A stretch of DNA of 64,000 nucleotides from Oryzicola mucosus (GTDB lineage Bacteria; Pseudomonadota; Alphaproteobacteria; Rhizobiales; Rhizobiaceae), in contig NZ_JACVVX010000001.1 in assembly GCF_014534685.1 (NCBI RefSeq), forward strand, positions 1,070,501-1,134,500, in the 5' to 3' direction. Position numbers and translations under genes: made by a program. The notes beneath the pieces were generated by a model, which saw nothing but the letters and a program-made list of their open reading frames with translations, was not told where the DNA came from and made no database searches. Shown here piece by piece: positions 55,086 through 63,540 of this stretch; position 1 is the stretch's first letter, and each line of letters begins with the position of its first letter.

Positions 55086-55484
55086 TCACGGCTCGGAGTA
55101 GCCTTGAACCACGAAAGCTATCGCTTCCGCCGTGGCCGGTTGAGACGTAAACAGGAACGCGCCTTTCCGCGCCGAATTGGCCGGAACGTAGTCGAAAGTA
55201 ATCTCGCGTTCCTCCACTATGTCCGTGCCGTTACGCAATTCGGCCTTGAGCAGCACTGCGGCAGCGGTCTCGCCGCCTGAATTGTTCAGCGTTGTCCTGA
55301 CGAGCCATCCCCCGGAAACCTGTTCGATCCGTTCCACGGCGGCAGCCAGGTCTGGCGGAGAAGGCTCCCCCTCGAGCGCCTTATATCCGAGATAGACAAT
55401 CAGCGCCGCGACGATCCCGGCCGCAATGCCGCCGACGATCCATTCCAGCATTGGTCTTTGTGCTTCGCTCACAGGTTGGGACAT
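55086..55484 (-). CDS. Conserved hypothetical membrane protein (TIGR02588-type)
   Basis: 132 residues. One N-terminal helix (IVGGIAAGIVAALIVYLGY), then a soluble part starting EGEPSPPDL with GGWLVRTTLNNSGGETAAAV and EEREITFDYVPANSARKG, which reads like an exported beta-rich domain. It matches the pattern of the TIGR02588 family that accompanies TIGR02587. Start at ATG 55484 with GGAG 9 nt before it. Follows the partner gene after 13 nt. Confidence 0.7.
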   Translation of the reverse strand: MSQPVSEAQRPMLEWIVGGIAAGIVAALIVYLGYKALEGEPSPPDLAAAVERIEQVSGGWLVRTTLNNSGGETAAAVLLKAELRNGTDIVEEREITFDYVPANSARKGAFLFTSQPATAEAIAFVVQGYSEP

Positions 55485-55497
55485 CAAGGACGCTCCG

Positions 55498-56355
55498 TTA
55501 CAGGATCAGGCGGGCGGCCGCCGCGCCGACGGAGGCGGGAAAGCCGAGAACGACGGCGGCGGTGATCATCTGCTGGAGGGAAGCATCGTCCATCCGGCCG
55601 AATGTCCAGAGCAGGTAGACGCTGATCAGCAGCGCGATGAGATAACCGGGGATGGTCAGGCGCAGGAGCTCGCTCCACCACGGCGTATCCGGTCCGATTT
55701 CCGTGCCGCCGGCAAAGCCTACAGCGAAGACGAAGCCATGCATGACGAGAAGCGACAGCAGCACCATGGCAAGCGTGTGCCACTCCGTCATCTGGTAGGA
55801 GATCAGCACCATCTCCTCGGTAGGGGCGACGTTGAAGCCGAGGAACAGGGCTCCGACGGCCATCAGGAACATTTCCCCGCCATAGGTGTCTTCCTTGGGG
55901 GCGGCGTCGTCGTCCTGCATGGCGAACTGGCTTTTGGCCAGCAAGGCGCCGATCGAGGCGGGAATGGCCTGCAGGGCGATCTTGCCGACGACCTCGTCGA
56001 GCGACATGGCGGGGCCCAGCACCTTGAACAGCAGCAGAATGGCTATGCTGACGACAAGGCCGACACCCAACGCGACCAAGGCGTCGAGGATGTCGTCGCG
56101 CCAGCTCTGCGTCTCTTCGAAGCCGATGTGGCGTGACAGGATCACCAGCAAGGGCAGGGCGAGCACCACAAGCAGCAGAAGCCGTGCCCGGTCGATGGTG
56201 AAACCGAGCGCCCACATCTCCATCGTCATCAGGATCGGCAGGGAAAAGATCAGCGCGCCGCCGGCAGCGCGGCCGAAATCCTTGAGCACCCTGCTGTGCG
56301 ATGAGGCGTCATCGCTGGATTTACCCGGCTTCGCATCGTCACGACCGCGCTGCAT
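55498..56355 (-). CDS. Integral membrane protein (TIGR02587-type)
   Basis: 285 residues, about 7-8 membrane helices. Marks: RAAGGALIFSLPILMTMEMW, FNVAPTEEMVLISYQMTEWH, GFAGGTEIGPDTPWWSELLRL. It has the pattern of TIGR02587 membrane proteins, known from Hyphomicrobiales and cyanobacteria and without assigned function. Start at MQRGRDDAK is chosen; an upstream start adds 18 basic residues. Pairs with the gene below it. Confidence 0.72.
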   Translation of the reverse strand: MQRGRDDAKPGKSSDDASSHSRVLKDFGRAAGGALIFSLPILMTMEMWALGFTIDRARLLLLVVLALPLLVILSRHIGFEETQSWRDDILDALVALGVGLVVSIAILLLFKVLGPAMSLDEVVGKIALQAIPASIGALLAKSQFAMQDDDAAPKEDTYGGEMFLMAVGALFLGFNVAPTEEMVLISYQMTEWHTLAMVLLSLLVMHGFVFAVGFAGGTEIGPDTPWWSELLRLTIPGYLIALLISVYLLWTFGRMDDASLQQMITAAVVLGFPASVGAAAARLIL

Positions 56356-56461
56356 CGATCTCACTTTCCGCGGGCTCCCTCGGCCCGGCGCAAGGGATAG
56401 CAGAGACACCTTAACGCGAACAGACCGCGCATGAGCCGTTTCACTGTCCCTAGAGCACTGA

Positions 56462-56494
56462 AAAAGCGGCTTTCCGCTTGCGCGGAAACCGCTC
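56462..56494. repeat. Palindromic hairpin upstream of leuB
   Basis: AGCGGCTTTCCGC and GCGGAAACCGCT arms (one offset) around TTGC, with AAAAA on the left, so minus-strand RNA would end in a T-run. No minus gene ends here, so it may be a dispersed hairpin or stop antisense transcripts from leuB. Confidence 0.4.
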
Positions 56495-56543
56495 GGCAGC
56501 TAGCAAGACCGCGGCTTCACGACACTTTCAGGGATGGAACTCC

Positions 56544-57647
56544 ATGGCTTCGAAAAAACTCCTCCTTCTTCCCGGCGACGGCATCGGCCCAGAGGCGATG
56601 AACGAGGTGAAGAAACTCATTGCGGCGATGAACGAGACGCTCAAGAGCGGCTTTGAGACAGAGGAAGGCCTTGTCGGCGGCTGCGCCTATGATGCACATG
56701 GCCAGGCTGTTTCCGATGCCGACATGGAAAAGGCAATGGCTGCGGATGCCGTGCTGTTCGGTGCCGTCGGCGGCCCGAAATGGGATGCCGTGCCTTACGA
56801 GGTGCGCCCCGAAGCAGGCCTGCTGCGCCTGCGCAAGGACCTGGAACTGTTTGCCAATCTGCGCCCGGCGATCTGCTATCCGGCGCTGGCCGAATCCTCT
56901 TCGCTCAAGCCGGAAGTGGTCGAGGGTCTCGACATCCTCATCGTGCGCGAACTGACCGGCGGCGTCTATTTCGGCGAGCCCAAGCAGATCATCGATCTCG
57001 GCAACGGCCAGAAGCGCGGCATCGACACCCAGGTCTATGACACCTTCGAGATCGAGCGTATTTCGGGCGTCGCCTTCGAACTGGCCCGCACCCGCAAGAA
57101 CCATGTGACGTCGATGGAAAAGCGCAACGTCATGAAGTCGGGCGTTTTGTGGAACGAGGTTGTCACCGCGACCCACAAGGCAAGATATTCCGACGTCAAG
57201 CTCGACCACATGCTGGCAGATGCGGGCGGTATGCAGCTCGTGCGCTGGCCCAAGCAGTTCGACGTCATCGTCACCGACAATCTGTTCGGCGACATGCTGT
57301 CCGACATCGCCGCCATGCTGACCGGTTCGATCGGCATGCTGCCTTCGGCATCGCTCGGCGCGCCCGACGGCAAGACCGGCAAGCGCAAGGCGCTCTACGA
57401 GCCCGTGCACGGTTCCGCGCCCGACATCGCGGGCCAGGGTATTGCCAACCCGATCGCCATGATCGCGTCCTTTGCAATGTGCCTGCGCTATTCCTTCAAC
57501 ATGGTGGAGGAAGCCGACCGCGTGGAAGCGGCCATCGCCGCCGTGCTGGACGAGGGCCTGCGCACCGCCGACATCATGTCGGAAGGCAAGACCCAGGTCG
57601 GCACTGTCGAAATGGGCGACGCGATCGTCGCCAAGTTCCTCGGCTGA
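56544..57647 (+). CDS. leuB: 3-isopropylmalate dehydrogenase
   Basis: 367 residues. Oxidative decarboxylation of 3-isopropylmalate in leucine synthesis. [64 protein letters not shown] and [18 protein letters not shown] are the family motifs. A longer frame adds 22 residues without homology character; GGAACTCC precedes the chosen ATG. It stands alone between unlike genes. Confidence 0.95.
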   Translation: MASKKLLLLPGDGIGPEAMNEVKKLIAAMNETLKSGFETEEGLVGGCAYDAHGQAVSDADMEKAMAADAVLFGAVGGPKWDAVPYEVRPEAGLLRLRKDLELFANLRPAICYPALAESSSLKPEVVEGLDILIVRELTGGVYFGEPKQIIDLGNGQKRGIDTQVYDTFEIERISGVAFELARTRKNHVTSMEKRNVMKSGVLWNEVVTATHKARYSDVKLDHMLADAGGMQLVRWPKQFDVIVTDNLFGDMLSDIAAMLTGSIGMLPSASLGAPDGKTGKRKALYEPVHGSAPDIAGQGIANPIAMIASFAMCLRYSFNMVEEADRVEAAIAAVLDEGLRTADIMSEGKTQVGTVEMGDAIVAKFLG

Positions 57648-57698
57648 TTTTTTCAACGTCGGGCACGGGCTTATGTCCGTGTCCGAGCCTTACAATTG

Positions 57699-58868
57699 TC
57701 AGATGACGTTGAGCTCGCGGAATGGTTCGTTGCGCGCGATCCGTCCGTAGCCGAAGGCCGAGCAATCCACACTTCTGTATCCGCCATGGACCAGAAGCTC
57801 GGCCAGCGCCTTGCCGACGGCAGGCGCCTGCTGCAGGCCGTGGCCGGAAAAGCCGTTGGCGAAGACGAAATTCTCAACCTCCGGATGCGGGCCGACCACG
57901 GCGTTCTGGTCGAGCGTGTTGTAGTCGTAGTGCCCTGCCCAGGCACGCGTTGCCTTGATCGCTTCGAAGGCCGGCACGCGCGTGGCCAGTACCGGCCAGA
58001 TCGTTTCCTCGAACAGCGACCAGTCGGGTTCGAAATCCCCGGCCTCAGCGGGGCCTTCGCCATCCTCTGATTCTGCACCGCCGGTGATGTAGACAGAGCC
58101 CTCCGGGCGCACATAGATGCCGCTCGGATCCACCATCAGCGGCATGTCGGCAAAGCGGTCGCGTGCCTCGAAGACGAAGACGTTGCGCTTGCGCGGCTCG
58201 ACGGGGAGCACCAGTCCGGCCATGGCGGCCACCCCGCCGCCATTCGGGCCGGCGGCATTGACGATGGTGCCAGCTTCAAGCCGCGTTCCATCGTCCAATG
58301 TCACACCGATGACGCGGTTTCCATCGCGCTGAATGCCACTTACCGAGGCTGTGATGAGATCGACGGCTTTCGTGCGCAGAGCCTTGCGGAACAGGCCGAG
58401 CAGGGCATGGGCATCGAACCAGCCTTCGCCGCTGCGGCCATAGGCGCCCGCGGTGATGCCTTCAGTCGAAATCCACGAAAAGCGGCGCTGCAGGGAATCG
58501 GGGTCTTCGAACAGGATGTCGGCGCCTTCCGCAATCTGTGCGTCGTGATTGGCTTTCAGGATCGGCAGGCCCTGTTCTCCGGCGAGGATGAGATAACCAT
58601 TTTCGTGGAAGCCGATATCCGCCTCATCGCCGAATTCGTTCTTCAGGCGACGGAACAGGCCAAGGGTGAACTGCGACAGGCGGATGTTTTCCGGAATCGA
58701 GAATTGCTGCCGGATCGAAGCACAGGACAGTGTCGTCGCGGCATGGGCGAATTGCGGGTCTCTCTCGATCAGCGCGATGGAGCCGATATAGCCTTCCTCG
58801 CGCAGATAATAGGCGACGGAGCTGCCGACGATCGCCCCGCCGACGATGACCACGTCATATCGCGTCAT
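57699..58868 (-). CDS. FAD-dependent oxidoreductase (DAO family)
   Basis: 389 residues from MTRYDVVIVGGAIVGSSVAYYL, the FAD motif. ATTLSCASIRQQFSIPENIRLS and AGHYDYNTLDQNAVVGPHPEV with FANGFSGHGLQQAPAVGKALAE (each read in parts) match glycine/D-amino-acid-oxidase-like enzymes of the sarcosine/dimethylglycine dehydrogenase type. Likely oxidises an amino acid or amine; acceptor unknown. Divergent from the CitE-like gene by about 100 bp. Confidence 0.85.
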   Translation of the reverse strand: MTRYDVVIVGGAIVGSSVAYYLREEGYIGSIALIERDPQFAHAATTLSCASIRQQFSIPENIRLSQFTLGLFRRLKNEFGDEADIGFHENGYLILAGEQGLPILKANHDAQIAEGADILFEDPDSLQRRFSWISTEGITAGAYGRSGEGWFDAHALLGLFRKALRTKAVDLITASVSGIQRDGNRVIGVTLDDGTRLEAGTIVNAAGPNGGGVAAMAGLVLPVEPRKRNVFVFEARDRFADMPLMVDPSGIYVRPEGSVYITGGAESEDGEGPAEAGDFEPDWSLFEETIWPVLATRVPAFEAIKATRAWAGHYDYNTLDQNAVVGPHPEVENFVFANGFSGHGLQQAPAVGKALAELLVHGGYRSVDCSAFGYGRIARNEPFRELNVI

Positions 58869-58966
58869 GAATCGCTCGTTCCCTTTTGAGATTTTGCATT
58901 GCAAACAGTTTCGGCATCGCGTGGCAAGCTCTTGCAAGGGCCAGAAGAGCCGGGCAAGAAGACCAG

Positions 58967-59833
58967 ATGACCGATCGCAGCTTCCGCCCCCGCCGCTCCG
59001 TGCTCTATGTGCCGGCCAGCAATGAAAAGGCCTTGGCCAAAGTGGCTGGGCTCAGTTGCGATGCGGTGGTGATCGATCTCGAAGATGCCGTCCTGCCTGA
59101 GGACAAGGCCGCAGCGCGGACACGGCTCGATGCCTTCTTCGCAGAACGTCCGGCGGGCCGTGAGATCGTGGTGCGCGTCAATGCGCTGTCGAGCGATTTC
59201 GGCCGCGACGATCTTCTGGCCGCCTGCCGCTGGGAACCGGACGCCATTCTGCTGCCCAAGGTGAACACGCCACGCGACATTCTGGAAGCCGGCGACGTGC
59301 TGGACGACGAGGCTGCGGACGGTATCGGCCTCTGGGCGATGGTGGAGACGCCGCGCGCCATGCTCAATCTCGGCGCCATAGCCGAGCTCGGCCGCGATCC
59401 CGCATCCCGCCTTGTCTGCCTGGTGGCCGGCACCAACGACCTGATCAAGGATACCGGTGTTCTGGCCACGCCCGACCGACGGTATCTGTCGGTGTGGCTG
59501 ATGCAGATGGTGTTGGCGGCGCGTGCCGGCGGTTTGGATGTTCTGGACGGCGTCTCCAACGATTTTCGCGACCTGGAAGCCTTTGCGCGCGAATGTGCCG
59601 AGGGGGCGGCGATGGGGTTCGACGGCAAGACGCTGATCCATCCCGCGCAGATCGATCCTGCCAACACAGCCTTTTCGCCGTCACCTGAAGCCGTAGCTGA
59701 GGCGCGGCGTATCGTTGCCGCTTTTGCCGAGGCCGAAAATGCCGGCAAGGGCGTCATCCAGCTCGATGGCAGGATGGTCGAGCGCCTGCATCTGGCTCAG
59801 GCGCAGCGGCTCTTGGGCAAGTCCGGCGCTTGA
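58967..59833 (+). CDS. CitE-like HpcH/HpaI aldolase (malyl-CoA lyase/thioesterase type)
   Basis: 288 residues from MTDRSFRPRRSVLYVPASNEKAL. Mg2+ site and CoA pattern: AVVIDLEDAVLPEDK, VRVNALSSDFGRDDL, ILLPKVNTPRDI, MVETPRAMLNL, LVAGTNDLIKDT and GFDGKTLIHPAQID. Such stand-alone CitE proteins cleave or hydrolyse malyl-CoA or citramalyl-CoA. No citDF partners, so not citrate lyase. A longer frame adds a hydrophobic tail and is not preferred. Confidence 0.85.
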   Translation: MTDRSFRPRRSVLYVPASNEKALAKVAGLSCDAVVIDLEDAVLPEDKAAARTRLDAFFAERPAGREIVVRVNALSSDFGRDDLLAACRWEPDAILLPKVNTPRDILEAGDVLDDEAADGIGLWAMVETPRAMLNLGAIAELGRDPASRLVCLVAGTNDLIKDTGVLATPDRRYLSVWLMQMVLAARAGGLDVLDGVSNDFRDLEAFARECAEGAAMGFDGKTLIHPAQIDPANTAFSPSPEAVAEARRIVAAFAEAENAGKGVIQLDGRMVERLHLAQAQRLLGKSGA

Positions 59834-59865
59834 CCGGGCCTGGTTGCCTGTGGAATTGAAGAGGC

Positions 59866-60072
59866 ATGAAACTCTATCGCTTCCTCTCCGGACCCGACGA
59901 TTCCAGCTTTTGCCACAAGGTGACGGCGGCCTTGAATAAGGGTTGGCAACTCCAGGGATCGCCGACCTATGCCTTCGACGCCGAAACCAAGACCATGCGC
60001 TGTGGCCAGGCCGTGGTGAAGGATGTCGAGTACGTCGAATACGAACCTGGCATCAAGCTCAGTGAGTATTGA
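59866..60072 (+). CDS. DUF1737 small protein
   Basis: 68 residues. MKLYRFLSGPDDSSFCHKVTAALNKGWQLQGSPTYAFD (read in parts) and CGQAVVKDV match DUF1737, a small fold of unknown function often fused or next to GNAT or DNA-binding genes. It lies 5 nt before the GNAT gene in an apparent operon. Confidence 0.8.
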   Translation: MKLYRFLSGPDDSSFCHKVTAALNKGWQLQGSPTYAFDAETKTMRCGQAVVKDVEYVEYEPGIKLSEY

Positions 60073-60077
60073 ATTTC

Positions 60078-60551
60078 ATGCCCGTGGGTGACGTTCGGGT
60101 CCTGTCCCTGAAAGACCGGCCCGGCGATATTGCCTTATGCGCGCGCTGGAATTTCGAGCAGTGGGGCCGCGAGGCCGGGCGCGATCTTGCCGGCACCGAG
60201 GCCGCATTGCGCGACATCGCTTGCAGCACCTCAGGCGAGGGCGCCGTTATCGGCCTGCTGAATGGGAAACCAGCCGGTATGGCGTTGCTCATCGCGTGCG
60301 ACCTGGAGAGCCACAGCCACCTCACGCCGTGGGTTGCGAGTGTCTATACGGTGACCGAATCACGCGGCCAGGGCGTGGCCTCCGCCATGATGCTGGGCCT
60401 GGAAAGGCTGGCGGCGGCATATGGATTTGACGCTGCCTATCTCTACACCGAAAGCCCCGGCTTCTATGCTCGGCTGGGCTGGAGCGTCATCGAAACACTT
60501 GCCCATGAGACGAGCGATATGGCCGTCATGAAGCGGGTTTTGGCGGGTTAG
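60078..60551 (+). CDS. GNAT-family N-acetyltransferase
   Basis: 157 residues. PWVASVYTVTESRGQGVASAMM is motif A with the acetyl-CoA loop RGQGVA, and YLYTESPGFYARLGW is motif B. Substrate unknown. Start at the ATG 60078; the TTG at 60069 overlaps the DUF1737 stop and is less likely. Confidence 0.85.
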   Translation: MPVGDVRVLSLKDRPGDIALCARWNFEQWGREAGRDLAGTEAALRDIACSTSGEGAVIGLLNGKPAGMALLIACDLESHSHLTPWVASVYTVTESRGQGVASAMMLGLERLAAAYGFDAAYLYTESPGFYARLGWSVIETLAHETSDMAVMKRVLAG

Positions 60552-60552
60552 C

Positions 60553-60978
60553 CTATTCCTCGGCCTCGGTTTCCAGCCGATCCATGTCTTCGTCGGAAAG
60601 CCCGAAATGGTGGCCGATCTCATGGATCAGCACATGGGTGACGATGTCGCCCAGCGTCTCTTCGTTTTCCGCCCAGTAGTCGAGAATGGCCCGGCGGTAG
60701 AGCGTGATCTTGTTGGGACCTTCGCCCGTCTGCGGGTTCCAACGCTCGGCGATGCCACGGCCCTCGAACAGGCCGAGCAGGTCGAAGGGCGTTTCCAGCG
60801 ACAGGTCGTCCATGATTTCGTCGGTGGGAAATTCGGCGAGCTGGATGATGACCTCGCCGGTCAGCTTGCGGAATTCCTCAGGCAGATGCGCATAGGCCTC
60901 GAGAGCCAGAAGCTCCATTTCTTCGATCGCCGGGGACAGTTGTTCATGCCAAGCGCGAGTCTGGTAAATGCGGGCCAT
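60553..60978 (-). CDS. Zincin-like metallopeptidase family protein
   Basis: 141 residues. VTHVLIHEIGHHFGLSDEDMDRLE holds HExxHxxGLSD, the minizincin motif of the small metallopeptidase family (DUF1025-type). Upstream PNKITLYRRAILDYWAENE is the family lead-in. Cytosolic; substrate unknown. Convergent with the GNAT gene (1-bp gap). Confidence 0.88.
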   Translation of the reverse strand: MARIYQTRAWHEQLSPAIEEMELLALEAYAHLPEEFRKLTGEVIIQLAEFPTDEIMDDLSLETPFDLLGLFEGRGIAERWNPQTGEGPNKITLYRRAILDYWAENEETLGDIVTHVLIHEIGHHFGLSDEDMDRLETEAEE

Positions 60979-61134
60979 TGAGTATCCTTTTGCGACCCAT
61001 ATAGCCTTTCATGCGGCGGCTTTCGAGGCTTTGACGTCATCTCAACGCAAATAAGCCACCTCAGGATTCTCTTCCACAGGAATAAATTCTCCGTCGTGCT
61101 GCTTGACTCTTCGTGCCGGCTCTGGAATCCATAA

Positions 61135-61149
61135 GAACATAACAGGAAC
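61135..61149 (+). promoter_or_regulatory. LexA (SOS) box of imuA-imuB-dnaE2
   Basis: GAACATAACAGGAAC is an exact GAAC-N7-GAAC, the alphaproteobacterial LexA site, 21 bp upstream of the imuA start. Confidence 0.88.
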
Positions 61150-61169
61150 ACAACCGAAGGCAGATCGAC

Positions 61170-62159
61170 ATGGCGACCAGCGCCGTGGCGAAGGACATTG
61201 TTTTTGCCCTCCGTCAACAGATAGCGAAGATCGAAGGCGCCTTGCCCGAGCGTCTTGCCGCGCCGGACGATGCGGAAGATTCGGCTGTTATCGTCCGGCG
61301 TCACGGCGTTGCTGCGCGTAGGCTTCTGCAAATCGGCGTCGAAGAGCTCGACGCCGCTCTTGGCGGCGGGCTGGAAGCTGGTGCGCTGACGGAACTGCAT
61401 GGCCGCGAAACGCGCGATGCCGCCGCGTCGGCAGGCTTTGCGCTCTGTCTCGTCAGCCTGTGGCTGAAGGCTGTGACTGCAGCGCCCTTCATCCTCTGGA
61501 TCGGCACGGAGGAGATTTTTCGCGAGGCGGGATTTCCTTACGGGCGGGGCATTCTCGGCCTGTTCGGCATTTCGCCGGAAAATCTTCTCTTCGCTGCAGC
61601 CCCCAAGCCGTCCGATGCGCTGTGGATCGCAGAGGAGGCCGCCGTGCTTTCGGATTTTGCCGCCGTGATCGTCGAATTGCGCGGCAGTCCGCGCGCGCTG
61701 GACCTGACCGCCACCCGACGCCTGCACCGCCGGGCGCAAAAGGCCGGCCGTCCGGTCTTTCTGTTGCGGCAGGGTGCAGCCGCGGAGCCCACGGCAGCTC
61801 CCGTGCGGTTCGTGCTTTCAGCCTCCGCCGCGGGTTTGCGCGAGACGCTCGACGGGCCGTTGCCGCTGTCCATCGGCCCGCCTGGGTTTGCGGTGGAGAT
61901 CAGCAAAAGCCGCACGGCCGCGCCTGGCCGTTTTGTTTTGGAGTGGAACGCCGATGAGCGTATTTTCGAAGACAGAAGAAGAGGACGCTTCGCGCCGCCG
62001 GATCGTGGCGCTGTGGTTTCCCTATCTGGCGGCGGACAGGGTGTTGAGGAAGCGCTGGGGGCGGTCGTGGCGTTCGGCCAATCCGGTGCGCGGGCCGCTC
62101 ATCATCAGCCATCGCGAGAGCAACACCCAGCGCATCTGCGCCCTCGACGAGCAAGCTGA
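61170..62159 (+). CDS. imuA: ImuA, SOS mutagenesis protein
   Basis: 329 residues. RecA/SulA-like protein of the translesion mutasome: LQIGVEELDAALGGGLEAGALTELHG, LWIGTEEIFREAGFPYGRGI, LSDFAAVIVELRG. The region up to FVLEWNADERIFED is the conserved part. The frame goes on 69 codons past the imuB start, so the two genes share 206 bp out of frame and the tail (GGQGVEEALGAVV...) looks unconserved. First gene of the operon, behind the LexA box. Confidence 0.9.
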   Translation: MATSAVAKDIVFALRQQIAKIEGALPERLAAPDDAEDSAVIVRRHGVAARRLLQIGVEELDAALGGGLEAGALTELHGRETRDAAASAGFALCLVSLWLKAVTAAPFILWIGTEEIFREAGFPYGRGILGLFGISPENLLFAAAPKPSDALWIAEEAAVLSDFAAVIVELRGSPRALDLTATRRLHRRAQKAGRPVFLLRQGAAAEPTAAPVRFVLSASAAGLRETLDGPLPLSIGPPGFAVEISKSRTAAPGRFVLEWNADERIFEDRRRGRFAPPDRGAVVSLSGGGQGVEEALGAVVAFGQSGARAAHHQPSREQHPAHLRPRRAS

Positions 62160-63540
62160 AGCCTTGCACCTCAAGCGGGGCATGGGCATTGCCGACGCCC
62201 GCGCGATGCATCCCGGCATCGAGATCGTCGAGGCCGAACCCGATGCCGACAAGGCGCTTCTCAACGGGCTGGCCGATTGGTGCGACCGCTATACGCCGCT
62301 GGTCGCTCTCGACGGCGTGGACGGACTGTTCCTCGACATCAGCGGATGCGCGCATTTGTTCGGCGGCGAGCAGGCCATGCTGAATGAGATTGCAAAGCGG
62401 CTCCTCGGGCAGGGATTTTGCGTGAGGCTGGGCGCGGCGTCCACGCCGGGCGGCGCCTGGGCTGCCGCACGCTTTTCCAATGCCGCGATCCTGACGCCAA
62501 AAAGCGAGGCGGCGTTCCTGGCGCCCTTGCCCTTATCGGCGCTGCGGCTTGCGCCCGAACTGCGCGAAAGGCTTGAAGGAGTGGGCCTGCGCCGTGTCGG
62601 CACGCTGCTGCAGGCGCCGCGAGCGCCGCTGGCCCGCCGCTTCGGCAAGGGCCTGCTTCTCAGGCTCGACCAGGCATTGGGCGCTGTGGAGGAGGCCATC
62701 TCGCCACGCCTGCCGGTGGCGCCGCTATCGGTCGAACGGTTTCTGCCGGAACCTTTGGTGCGGATGGAGGATGTCGAGCACCTACTGGGGCTGCTGGCCA
62801 ACACACTGAAAGGCGATCTCGAACGGCGCGGGGAAGGTGCGCGCCGGCTGGAATTGCGGTTGTTTCGCGTCGACGGTCTGGTCAGCCGCATTGCGGTCGG
62901 GGCAGCGCGTCCCTTGCGCGATCCACATCTTATCCTGAAGCTTTTTCGTGAACGGCTTGCCGTTCTGGGCGACCAGGTCGACGCTGGATACGGTTTCGAT
63001 CTCGTTCGGCTCAGTGCGGCACTGGTTGCGCCCTTCGACGACCGACAGGCCGATCTGGTCGACAGCACAGGCGATGAGGGCGAAGGCATCGCCCATTTCG
63101 CCGACCGCGTGCGCGCACGCTATGGCGCGGAAACGATCGTCCGTCCCGTCTTGGTGGAAAGCCATATTCCCGAACATGCGGTGACGGCCGTTGCGGTCGA
63201 GGATAGGGTGGAGGCGGTGCCCATCCAGGACGAGCGGGGTGCAAATTCCGAACGGCCGATCCGGCTTTTGCAGCATCCAGAGCTTCTGCAGGTGAGCGCC
63301 GAGGTTCCCGAAGGTCCGCCCATCCATTTCCGCTGGCGTAGCGCGTTGCACAAGGTAGCGCGCTCGGAAGGGCCGGAACGCATTGCGCCGGAATGGTGGC
63401 GCGACAGGGCGGATGCCGAGACGCGGGACTATTTTCGCATCGAGGACACAGAAGGCAGGCGCTTCTGGCTCTTCCGGCGCGGCTTTTACGGAACGGCGGC
63501 CCGCCCGCCCGCATGGTTCATGCATGGGCTTTTCCCATGA
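61954..63540 (+). CDS. imuB: ImuB, catalytically inactive Y-family polymerase-like protein
   Basis: 528 residues from MSVFSKTEEED. RRRIVALWFPYLAADRVLRKR, ALDGVDGLFLDISGCAHLFGG and LGAASTPGGAWAAARF show the Y-polymerase palm fold, with the acidic active-site residues not conserved as in active DinB. It links the sliding clamp, ImuA and DnaE2. The start is set by the conserved N-terminus although it lies inside imuA. Its stop overlaps the dnaE2 start (ATGA). Confidence 0.91.
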   Translation: MSVFSKTEEEDASRRRIVALWFPYLAADRVLRKRWGRSWRSANPVRGPLIISHRESNTQRICALDEQAEALHLKRGMGIADARAMHPGIEIVEAEPDADKALLNGLADWCDRYTPLVALDGVDGLFLDISGCAHLFGGEQAMLNEIAKRLLGQGFCVRLGAASTPGGAWAAARFSNAAILTPKSEAAFLAPLPLSALRLAPELRERLEGVGLRRVGTLLQAPRAPLARRFGKGLLLRLDQALGAVEEAISPRLPVAPLSVERFLPEPLVRMEDVEHLLGLLANTLKGDLERRGEGARRLELRLFRVDGLVSRIAVGAARPLRDPHLILKLFRERLAVLGDQVDAGYGFDLVRLSAALVAPFDDRQADLVDSTGDEGEGIAHFADRVRARYGAETIVRPVLVESHIPEHAVTAVAVEDRVEAVPIQDERGANSERPIRLLQHPELLQVSAEVPEGPPIHFRWRSALHKVARSEGPERIAPEWWRDRADAETRDYFRIEDTEGRRFWLFRRGFYGTAARPPAWFMHGLFP

